Assembly: GCA_946811695.1 (NCBI GenBank)
Contig: OX328125.1
Location: forward strand, 95,160,260-95,224,259
Reading direction: 5' to 3'
Source: Gonocerus acuteangulatus
Taxonomy: Eukaryota > Arthropoda > Insecta > Hemiptera > Coreidae
DNA: 64,000 nt
This document shows, piece after piece, positions 1-64,000 of this stretch (the stretch's first letter is position 1; each line of letters begins with the position of its first letter). The translations under genes were made by a program, and so were the position numbers. The notes beneath the pieces are model-generated. The model made no database searches and had not been told where the DNA came from. It worked only from the letters and a program-made list of their open reading frames with translations.

Positions 1-1919
1 GTCGTACTCAGCACACCTCCTTGAGGCACTCCATTCTCCTGTAAAAACTCTTCTGAAAGAGCCGTACCTTTTCTCACTCTGAATGATCTTCGGGTAAGAT
101 AGCTCTTCAAGTAAAGCATGACTTGGCCTTGCACACCCCATTCTAGTAGCTGAGCCAGTATTAGTCGTCTCCAGACTCTGTCGTAGGCTTTCTCTAAATC
201 TAATGATACGGCTAGTATGGATTTTTTATTTAGGAAGGCATCTAAAACGTCATTTTCCAGCCTAGCAATGTGGTGCATTGTAGAGTGCATGGGCCTGAAA
301 CCACATTGAAATACGGAGAGAAGGTTATTGTTTTCTAAGAACCAAATGATTCTTTTGTTTATCATTTTCTCCAGTATTTTTCCACAACAATTAGTCATGC
401 TAATGGGCCTGAAACTTGAAGCTAAATTGCTATCTTTCCCTTTCTTTAATATAGGAATAACTATAGATTCATTCCAGAAGTGAGGATAGGCACCGCTCTG
501 AAATATGTCATTAAATACGTTTAGGAGAGTGACGAGGCCTATGTTGGGTAGATTTTTATACATATCATAAGTTAGTCCGTCAGGTCCAGGTGCTGTAATG
601 CGAGTCGTCGACAGTGCATGTTTTAGTTCGTCGAAGGTAAACGGATCATTCAAAGGGTGGTCATGTTGGTTCGTAATTGGGAGGATTGTATTTTCTATGT
701 TATTTCTGTGTTGTAAAAATATGTCCACGTAGTTCTCGTTACTAGATATCGTGGCAAAATATTTACCAATTATATTACTAATTTCTGTTTGGTCAGTTAT
801 GGTGGTATTCAAGTTCTTGATTCCGGTTATGGGGGGTCTGTAATTCCTATGTTGTATCTGTCTTATCTTCGTCCATATTTCTTGTTTTGGTGTGTTACTG
901 TTCATGTTTGATACGAAATCTACCCAACATTTCTTTTTACTGTTTCTCACAGTCCACTGGGCCTTCGCCTTTTCTTTCTTATAATTTTGAAGGTTGAGGT
1001 CAGAAGGGTTCCTACAAAATAAATTAAGAGCTCTTCTACGATTTCTAACTGCTATCCTGCAATCATCGTTCCACCAAGGAACAGGTGCTTTTCTGTATGT
1101 GTTTTTCGTCATCGGTATGCTTGCGTTTGCTGCTTTAATGATTACCGAGTTCAGTTGTTCTATCGTCCTTGTTTGTGAAGTCATGAGTTCGTTAGTAACT
1201 TGGGTTCGGAAGGTGTCCCAGTCTGCTTTTTTTGTGTTATATCGTTCTATTCCATGGAAAGTGGGCGTGAATGTACTCTGTTTAATGAAGATGGGAAAGT
1301 GATCACTCCCATGTGAGTCGTGACAAACTTCCCATGAAAAATGTGTATACACTGAAGGTGTACACAGGGCTACGTCTATGTTAGTAAGTGTTCCAGTTCT
1401 TGGGCAGAGGTGAGTCGGTGAGTTAGTGTTGAGGCATAACAAATCGTTCTGTTCAAAGAGATGCTGTAGTTGTACTCCTTTACTATTATTGGTCAAGGAA
1501 TACCACATTTGGCTGTTTGCATTTAGGTCCCCCATGAATAATAAAGGAGTTGGTAATTGTGTCAGTAAGTCATTGAGTTCGTGGACGTCTATGGGCTCAC
1601 TTGGTGGCAGATAGACAGAACACACAGTTATTCGAAAAGGAAGATGTACTGAGACAGCTACGGCTTGGATAGTCGTCCTCAGCTGAACAGGTTCGCTCTG
1701 GATGCTATCCTCTACTAATATCGCAACTCCGCCACAAGCTCTACCACCCAAGGATTAGTCTCTCCTATAGAGGGAATAGCCATGTATGCTGATGTCCTTA
1801 CCTTGTTGAAGGTGTGTTTCTTGGAGTGCAATGACTTGTGGTTTGGACTGGCTCAGGAGTAATTTCAGATCCTCGATGTGGCTTCCAAGTCCATTAATGT
1901 TCCACTGCAGTACAGACAT
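1..1919 (-). mobile_element. Non-LTR retrotransposon ORF2 (endonuclease + RT, partial)
   Basis: Read from 1919 down to 1, one frame encodes an APE-type endonuclease followed by a reverse transcriptase. It starts MSVLQWNING and shows the endonuclease signatures QETHL, GDLNA and SDHFPI. A linker follows, then RT blocks APGPDGL, FRPISMTNCCGKILEKM, LDLEKAYDRVW (motif A with its catalytic Asp) and GVPQGGVLS. The window edge cuts it before the YADD box, and any RNase H part lies outside. One in-frame TAA at 1757-1755, 54 codons after the start, interrupts an otherwise open frame, so the copy is probably dead but young. The organisation fits the Jockey/I/R1 groups of LINEs; I cannot place it further. 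Short + strand ORFs here are antisense shadows. Confidence 0.9.
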
Positions 1920-3200
1920 GATGTAGATTTGTCAGAAGATTATGAAATACCAAATTGCTAAAACATTCAAATAAATTAAAAACTTTTATATCAATATTGC
2001 TGGCACATGTATTAACCCTCTTAATGTTACTTAACATTCGGGGTGAACTTCTCTTGAGCCGTGTTTGGCTTGAAATAAATTTTAAACAGAAAAGACAAAA
2101 TTGATCAAAAATTGTGGACATTTTAAAGAAGTGCTGGTCCAATTTAAATTTCGGAAAATTAAAACATTCAAGGATGTGCTGATTTCTTGCTATAACAAAA
2201 ACAATTGTAATGTAAGTCTTGGGCAGATTTACCTTTATTGCATAAATTAAGAGTTGTTCGATTTAAAATAACCAATAAAAGCAGAAGATAGAAGTATTCA
2301 AAACATATTGATTTGAAAAATATAACCTTATTCGTATCTGCAGTGAAAATTAATTTGAAAAACACCAAATTAAAAATAATTAATATGATTAAAAACATTA
2401 AAAGAACTAAAAAGGTCATGTTTTACGTTTACTACTGTCCTGTAGTTTGTCAGTCGGTGTTTTCCCTTGATTCTGCCGTCCTTGAGCTATTTTCTCCTTG
2501 GCTTCATTTCCATCATCACGTCGACGAGAGGATGTTTCTGTCATTTCTTTCTTCGATGATTTCAATGAAGCTCTGCTGAAGCTCATGGTCCGTCCGGTGG
2601 GAGTATCTATTGGAGTCGTGGGGTCTTCTTTCCTTTTCAAGTTCGAGTTGTAATTAATGCAAATAGTATTTCTCAGTATTTCAGTCAATCTCAAAAAAAA
2701 ATTAATTGTCAAAAACCTAACCATAAATATTTGAACTTACCAAAATCAATGGTGAAGTGGGATATAAAGCAAAAAGTCCTTCAATTATACATTAGTTATT
2801 AACTCAAGAAACTTATTGAATTTATTAACGTTCTTCTCCTATTACATATGTTATTACCAGGTGCTGTATTTATATAGTGCCTAACAATAACGTATGACCT
2901 CCAATTATTTAAACCTAAACATGGGCGAATATAGAAAATAATTTCGGGAGGGGTTGGGAAAATTTCGGGGAGGGGGGGGGGGCTGAGACCCATTTCCGGT
3001 GTATGGAATACTAAAAATTTAGAGCTTGGAATAGTTTTAGGCAACTAAAACGCCATTACACGTAAAATAAAATATTTTTTATGAACTAAGTGATCTTATT
3101 TAATTTATTTTTAAGCGTTTTAAGTTTTTACCATCAAATAAAAATGTCGGGGGCCTACAGCCCCCCTTATATACGCCTATGAACCTAAATTACACAAAAA
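1920..3200. other. Unassigned AT-rich stretch upstream of the LINE ORF2
   Basis: This stretch is 5' of the minus-strand LINE ORF2, so it may hold that element's 5' UTR or a decayed ORF1, but I see no zinc knuckles. A minus-strand frame at 2416-2724 is rich in Lys, Ser and Thr; I do not recognise it. Poly-G and poly-C tracts occur near 2970. Nothing else is supported. Confidence 0.4.
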
Positions 3201-3375
3201 GGAGGCCCGGTGGCCGTGAGCGTTAAGGCGTGAGCACATAACACTCTGTGCCAAAGGGTCGTTGGTTCGATTCCCACTAGGGGTGGTGGCTTTTCTTTAG
3301 AAAAAAGAAAAGGCATCAGCCCTATCCTGGCTAGAAAAGGGTGGTAACCTATAGATAACACGCACTAAAAAAGAA
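3201..3375 (+). mobile_element. tRNA-derived SINE (left copy)
   Basis: A tRNA-like head is visible: an A-box-like TGGCCGTGAGCG at 3211-3222 and a perfect B box GGTTCGATTCC at 3264-3274, the internal RNA polymerase III promoter elements. A tRNA-unrelated body follows with GGTGGTGGCTTTTCTTTAG and a conserved stretch up to the TAGTGCGTG-like end. A related copy lies inverted at about 3525-3631, and a third, diverged, lies on the minus strand at 33345-33511. Confidence 0.75.
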
Positions 3376-3631
3376 AATTCGTGTACTTGTTCGTTAACGG
3401 GGAGGGGGGGCACTTAATTTCGAATATTTTTCAAACAATAACATACATTATTGTTTGAAAAATATTCGAAATGAAGTGACCCCCCCCCCCCCCCCCCCCG
3501 TTAATGAACAAGTACCCGAATTTTCTTTTTTAGTGCGTGTTATCTATAGGTTACCACCCTTTTCTAGCCAGGATAGGGCTGATGCCTTTTCTTTTTTCTA
3601 AAGAAAAGCCACCACCCCTAGTGGGAATCGA
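3267..3631. repeat. Long inverted repeat made by two head-to-head SINE copies
   Basis: The left arm is about 3267-3449 and the right arm about 3451-3631, with almost no spacer; the centre reads AACAATAACATAC/ATTATTGTT. The arms contain SINE bodies plus flanking AATATTTTTCAAAC sequence, and the right copy is cut within its B box. Poly-C/poly-G tracts differ in length between the arms. Transcribed, it would fold into a hairpin of roughly 170 bp. Confidence 0.8.
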
Positions 3632-3639
3632 ATATTTTT

Positions 3640-5440
3640 CATTTCGAATAATTTTCAAACTACTTCATTTCGAATATTTTTCAAACAATAACAAACATAC
3701 ATACATGGTGCTAATGATCCTGGAAATAGATGCACCAAAAAAAAAAAAAATAACATACATTTACTTATAGCCACACACAATTAATAACATGCTCACATTA
3801 TAAGTTTATTTTATGAGGACTGAAGTCCTTTATCATAGATAAGATGGCGGCGAACACGTTATCCACATGCGGCTTCCTCTGTCATCGGTAAATCCCACAA
3901 TTTCATTATACTTCGCAACTTTGTGAACTATGTAGTTTAAACTACAACAGCCTACAAAGGTAATAGAAATAAACAACTAATCATAATCGGTGGGGGCTCA
4001 CTAGAAAAAAGAGATCGGAATCTTATAAGGCTTATTGAATATTAAAAAAAATACCTAGGCATGTAGTACAATGTAGATTATCTGATAAAGAACGTTAACG
4101 CGTGTATCATGATTAGACTAGAAAACATAGTGGCCCCCCGTTAATGAACAAGTACCAAAATTCGTAGTTAATAATAAATGGACGTTAAAAATTTAATAAA
4201 TAACCATAAAGGGGACGACATTCCACGCCAGTGGTTTTCCGTCACCAGATAGACAGATCCGCTTCTAGTGCGTTTCTTTCCCCTATGCAAGGAGAAGCCC
4301 AGGATATAAGGTCGCTCCGATGGCGATTTGGACGTTCCAACAAGAAGTGACGTTACATGGCCCATCTGTCACGATAGTACCTGTCATCAATATTTGTATG
4401 TAAAAATGCTCGACAATGCTTAAAGTTATCACAACGACAGTTATTTCTTATTTATTTCGATCACTTTAAGGAACACCAAGAAAAATGTACCTCCGACGCA
4501 AAACGGTAGGCGATATTACTTCTTCTAGCAAATTTTTTCGAAAATATTGTTATTTTGTTGCCAAATTTCATCAAAATCGGATCATTTCTGTAGATGGCAG
4601 AGCCCGAAGACACAAATATATCTAGTAATATTATAAAAAGATAGAGCTGTTTGGGAATTTTTATTATTTCCATTTGTCAAAACTTGACAGTTGAAATTAA
4701 AATATTATAGCGTTTTAATTATTTTTTAAAGCAATTGTTTCTGCTATGAAATAAATACTAAGTACGCAAAGTGTTCTGTAGGAGTTACTTTTACCTCCTT
4801 TCAACTTATAATCACGCACCCCCTCTCACTCATTACACATATAAAAGAAAAACAAATATACAGAAGTAAAATAAATAACAGGGAAAAGTATACTATAATA
4901 AATTAGATTATATATATAGCATTCGTATTTTTAAAGCGATTTGACTTCAAAAATACTTATTGTTTAAGCTGATAAGCTTATTAAATTTTATTTGAAAAAT
5001 AAGGGATGTATTTTAAATTAAATATTTTCGTGTAATTGAATGAATTTTAAGAGTCTTCTAAGCTTTATTCATTATCTTGATTTTTGTTTTAATTTTTACT
5101 GTTAATGTTTTTCCGTTGCTTGGCTACACTGAATTCAAAATGTTTTCTCATGGGTATGGGAAATGTTTACAATAGGGTTGTCAAATGTATGGGGGTTATG
5201 TTAGTTGACAATTCGTGCTTCCATTTTTACGATGGGCCTCCATCTCTATTGAAAAAAATGAAATCAAAATGTAAACTTAAGAAAGGTTTCATTGAGTGAA
5301 ACCTTTTTTCCCTCTGATTTGAGGTTAGAACAATGAACATCAGTTTCACATTTCTACTTGTAAAAAGAAAAAAATATTCTTTTAAATATGAATTTGCATC
5401 GCTTAAAACTCTCACTGTGGTTCTGTGTTTTGTTTTTCAG
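3640..5440. other. Intergenic or 5' non-coding stretch, no gene seen
   Basis: AT-rich sequence upstream of the first coding exon. The promoter and any untranslated first exon of the host gene probably lie here or further 5', but I cannot point to a start site. ORFs of 60-70 codons at 4168-4673 show no recognisable domain. Confidence 0.4.
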
Positions 5441-5443
5441 AAA

Positions 5444-5499
5444 ATGGTGATTACGCCTTGCAAACATTTTAATTATTATTACTTGTCAAGGCTTAAAAC

Positions 5500-5503
<4 letters not shown>
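5444..5503 (+). promoter_or_regulatory. Upstream ORF overlapping the main start codon
   Basis: A good splice acceptor (pyrimidine tract ending TGTTTTTCAG at 5440) is followed at once by AAAATGG, a strong start context. The 19-codon ORF from this ATG ends at TGA 5501-5503, which overlaps the main ATG at 5500-5502 as ATGA. If this exon begins at 5441, ribosomes would meet this ORF first, so reinitiation or leaky scanning would be needed. The main frame has a TAA at 5494-5496, so 5500 is its first usable ATG here. Confidence 0.55.
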
Positions 5504-60400
<54,897 letters not shown>

Positions 60401-62229
60401 TACTCCGATTTCCATCTTCCTCTTGGTCGAATCTCACTCCATTTCCTCCGATAGTTCATGTCTTTCCTGTCTTTTTCTTCTCTCAGTATCCTCAAATAAG
60501 CTGTAGAGTTTTGTTGTTATGCTAAAAAAATGTTTCTGTTGTCAAAAGAGATTAAAAAATCTATAAATAATAATTACAACTGTAATCGGAAATTGTTAAT
60601 GGAAGACATAAGAAAAAAAAAGAGTATTTATTGAAGATGGAATGAAATTCTTTTCAATTTTTGTTTCCTTGGTTTTAGCACTGATTTTAATTATAATAAT
60701 ATATCACTAAGTTATTAACAATTGCTTTTATTTTTCTTCCAGTCTTCTTTAATTCAGTTATTTTAACTAAAAATTATAATTTTATTTTTATGCCTTAAGA
60801 GTTACCAAAGAGTTCCTTTATGATGTAGGGCTTAATCTAAGCAATTTGTACTTAAATATGGCATCATGTATCAATTTTTAAATTTGAGCATATTTTTTAT
60901 TTATTTTTAATTATCATAATGATTTATTGCAGCCCACCTTTTTATGAAAATAGAACTTGTATGTCTTCCTTTAATAGTTTCTTCCCTTGAATTTAAAATT
61001 TATATATTCCGTCATTAAAAAAAAAAAAAAAAAAAAATGCAATTTTCAGTTTTCTATGTCCTGTTATGCCTAGAAAATGTCAGAGCTTTTATTTGTTGTT
61101 ATTAATTTTTTGACTTTATTTGTTATGCATATGTTATAACAATGTTTCTTGATATTTTATGACTAATATGCTTGTTTTTAATGTTTATTTGTCTGTAAAC
61201 TATACCAGGCAAATTCTTTACTAAGGCATCATTTATTTCACCGATAATGCGTACTTATTAACAAATAAAAATCATTTATTATTAAAGTTTTTTTTTAAAT
61301 GTTTGTGGACTAATTGCTTATAAAAATAAGAAAAACAATGTTGCAACGAATTTTTGTTCTTGTAAATAAATCCTAATTTTATCCAACTTAGCTAATTAAA
61401 ATTTTATGTTAATGTTACTTATTTTATTAAGGTTGTATAAAATGTTTAACATTTAATGTTTTAATTTGTAAATGTTTTAATTCATAGGGCATTACTCCTT
61501 TCTTGTAGATAGCATGAAACTTGTGTGCTTCTTAGCACTGTTATTCTTTGAAAAAAAAACAAAAACGTTTTACATTTAATTGATAAAATTGTTCTAATGA
61601 TTTTTTACTAAATATTAAAGCCTTACCATGAAGACGTAACCTTTCTTCAAGCATCAGTATTTTGTAGACAAAAATACAATGTTATAAACGCTGAAACTGA
61701 AGAAGATTAAAAGCATAATAACGAAGTCTTCTTTGCTCAAGAGTTTTTTGTTTTTTTTCGACTGAGTACATTCTCCACTTACATACCATCCTCAGAGCAC
61801 TATGGCTTCAGAATGCAAACTGTGAAATGTATTCAATAAAAAGTGATACAAAAGTATGATACAGCATATATATTAATTTAAAATAAAACAAAATTTTACT
61901 AAAATAAACTATAAACCTGATCCAGCCAGGAACAGTAAAAGTTAAAAAGAAAAAATATAAGCTTGTACATATGGTGAAATATTTAAAAAAAGCTTAATTG
62001 TAAAATAAGAATAATATATAACGTTCATTAAATATCCTAGAAATCAAAATATTTTAAAATGCAAAGTGAATACTACAGTAAAATAACTAAAAGTCCAAAA
62101 GAGATAGATAAGCAATAAATTTGTAGTTTATTAAAAAAAAAAAAAATCTTGTATTTTTTTAAATTGGTATTTATGCTATATCATAGTTCTTTGTATTTTT
62201 TTATTAAATGTCAAAAATGTATTTTGCAG
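60401..62229. other. 3' UTR and downstream AT-rich sequence
   Basis: Likely 3' UTR at the start. 61058-61205 resembles 51585-51700. On the minus strand, CTGAGGATGGTATGTAAGTG at about 61796 with CTCAGTCGAAAAA nearby is another possible Penelope-type motif. No gene seen. Confidence 0.4.
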
Positions 62230-62350
62230 CTGAGGAGGAGTGATAGGAAAGTGCTGAAAGCACTCAGCGGAATAAAAACTCGTGTGGGAAAGGGACTTGG
62301 TTCTTATCCCTTTGTACTACTTTTTTTTTGTCATAAATCATTGTTTTATG
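62230..62350 (+). CDS. Possible alternative exon
   Basis: Between ATTTTGCAG and G|GTAAGAAC lies an open segment LRRSDRKVLKALSGIKTRVG, then KGLGSYPFVLLFF. Phase 0 in, phase 1 out, so exon 23 could lead in and 63653 follow. The first half is GC-richer than its surroundings; the hydrophobic second half is less convincing. I do not recognise it. Confidence 0.35.
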
Positions 62351-63652
62351 GTAAGAACTTGCACACTTTTGCTGCCTTGCGACATCATTTAAAACAAGGC
62401 TAGAAGTAGGTGGTTTCAAATACATAATCCTTTTTGGGATTATTATTATTTAATTCATTAAAAAGCAAAATTTAACTAATAGAGCATCTAATGGCAAATG
62501 CTTGGCCTCTAAAGTAATTTTTAAAAAAATCGGGCAGTAAAATATATAAATAGTCAATGTAATGCCTTTTTTTAAACAAATTATAAATATATGACTGTGA
62601 AAACTGGTTGCCCAATTATTCTACCTTAAATGGTTGTTCCTGCTAATTTAGTTAAAGAAAGGTTGTATTCTATAATGATTAGTAATTTCACACGTTTCTT
62701 GCCTTCAATTCGTGATAGCTAAAATTGCTAACTTTTTAATATTAATAAAAAAGGATATTATTTTTTCTGTGCCAAACAAAAGGCACTTCCCATATAAATA
62801 ACACAGTTTAAAAGTGTTACCTCTGAGATTGAACAGCCGACTTAAGGGGTTACATGGGTTTTGAGCGGGAAAAAAACAAACAGGTTTTCTAGATCATTTT
62901 TTCATCAAACTAAATTAATTAATTACTCTAATCTGTGTTATTTCAAATATTAATAACTCATACTTTTTAAAAATGGCATTCTGAGCTAATCTGCCGAAAG
63001 AAAGTACCCTTATGTTACACAAGATAACTTCTGAACAAATTTTTTCTGTTAGTAGGTAGTTATAGCTCAGGATTGAATGAAGGATTTTTGGAAAAATAAT
63101 GAAATTGGAAATCCTAATTAAAATTTGGCTAAGCATTAAATTTCTTGAGGTAAAGTAGCATTTCTGAATACTTTAACAGAGAAAAAAGGGAGATTTCAGA
63201 CATTTCTGAATGTGGATTTCGTTATGTAGTATTTTCGTAAAAATTATGTATAAAACATGATATAATAGTGAACAAGTCTTTGTCGTTTGTGTTATTATTT
63301 TCAAACTCCTTCCAATAGCGTATCTGTTGATAACAGCCTGCTAGTATGCACGTCAATTGCTTTGCCGGTGTAGTGTTCGTTCCTAAAGGCTGTCTAAGCT
63401 ATAGATATTTTTATAAACATTTTTTATATAAAATGATATGGACTAAAAATTGATCATTCATTGTTGTTTTGTTATAAATTAGAAATGCAACAATTTGTGG
63501 GTATATATTTCATATACATTGGTTTCGATAAGGCGTAATGTATTTATTAAATTTTCTTGCTGGTTTTGGTCAACATTCTTGTTTGTGCTTAGTCTGTCGC
63601 CAGCGGTGGTAGAGTTACATAGTCTCTTCCACATTTCAACAAATATCTTTAG
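62351..63652. other. AT-rich stretch, nothing recognised
   Basis: No ORF, repeat ends or RNA gene supported. Confidence 0.4.
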
Positions 63653-63825
63653 ATCTCTCAGATATCCAAGAAGTGGGAGGAGATGAGCAGTCTGAAAAAA
63701 ATCTTTTAATGCAGAAAGAAATTCACCGAAGTAACAGGACCACCACTGATAGCAGAAGGGGCATAAACAATGATATTGGCGTTATGGATGTCTTAAAAAA
63801 AAATAATCAAATGTTGCTTCAGTAA
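63653..63825 (+). CDS. Possible alternative terminal exon
   Basis: After ATATCTTTAG, and entered in phase 1, it reads (D)LSDIQEVGGDEQSEKN, then LLMQKEIHRSNRTTT and VMDVLKKNNQMLLQ, ending TAA 63823-63825. A second acceptor 9 bp on (63661) keeps the frame. AATAAA occurs at 63928 and 63941, suitable poly(A) signals. Both 47121-47205 and 62230-62350 leave in the phase it needs. It could also belong to a different, unseen gene. Confidence 0.45.
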
Positions 63826-64000
63826 ATTATTTTACAGTTTTAATATTTTTTTTTTATTGTTAAGAAAAATCCTAATCTAGGAACTCTCTGTTATTTACTT
63901 GCAGGCCAAGATTTTATATAATCACTAAATAAAAATGCACAATAAATTGTATATTTAAAGAGTGATAATAATTACGTAGAAGGTAATCATGACTTATTCT

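Noticed and set aside
994..1614. + strand ORFs of 62-102 codons
   Set aside because: They are antisense to the LINE endonuclease-RT frame.
2416..2724. Minus-strand 102-codon ORF as LINE ORF1
   Set aside because: Position fits an ORF1, but there are no zinc knuckles or RRM signs and the sequence is low complexity; not enough to call.

Overview
The window looks like AT-rich, intron-rich animal DNA, most likely from an arthropod and probably an insect. That placement is inferred from gene structure and repeat content, not proven. There is no bacterial-style gene packing. One large host gene on the + strand runs from about 5.4 kb to at least 60.4 kb. The rest is introns filled with transposon debris.

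The host gene belongs to the Girdin/Daple (CCDC88) family of HOOK-domain coiled-coil proteins. I could trace 25 coding exons whose splice phases all join in frame, from the ATG at 5500 to the TGA at 60398-60400, for a predicted 1,088 residues. The order is an N-terminal HOOK microtubule/dynein-type domain (exons 1-5), a long central coiled coil (exons 6-20), a basic segment (exons 20-21), and a short polar tail ending in Gly-Cys-Val. That ending matches the Dishevelled PDZ-binding end of vertebrate Daple. Three further exon-like segments (47121-47205, 62230-62350, 63653-63825) have phases that would give alternative C-termini. A 19-codon upstream ORF ends in an ATGA overlap with the main start codon.

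Layout: 1-1.9 kb holds the endonuclease and part of the reverse transcriptase of a non-LTR retrotransposon (minus strand, cut by the window edge). 3.2-3.6 kb holds two tRNA-derived SINEs head to head in a long inverted repeat. 5.4-7.4 kb holds exons 1-4. 7.5-14.2 kb (intron 4) is a 6.6-kb element with matching inverted ends and a TTAT target duplication, loaded with other repeats. One of these is a Helitron-like element with an essentially perfect 351-bp-arm palindrome. A second copy of that element lies in intron 5 (16.4-18.6 kb). 20.5-44.6 kb carries exons 6-23, with pogo/Tigger, mariner, SINE, MITE and Penelope-derived fragments between them. 44.6-52.2 kb (intron 23) carries a possible alternative exon, hairpins, a LINE tail, a SINE and a MITE. 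52.2-60.3 kb (intron 25) carries a nearly complete Penelope-like element (RT plus GIY-YIG) and LTR remnants. 60.3-64 kb carries the terminal exon and candidate alternative 3' exons.

The most unusual repeat signal is a recurring motif, CTGAnGA then a hairpin then GAAAC, at Penelope-type fragments in at least five places. It resembles a hammerhead ribozyme core but usually has extra bases before stem II.
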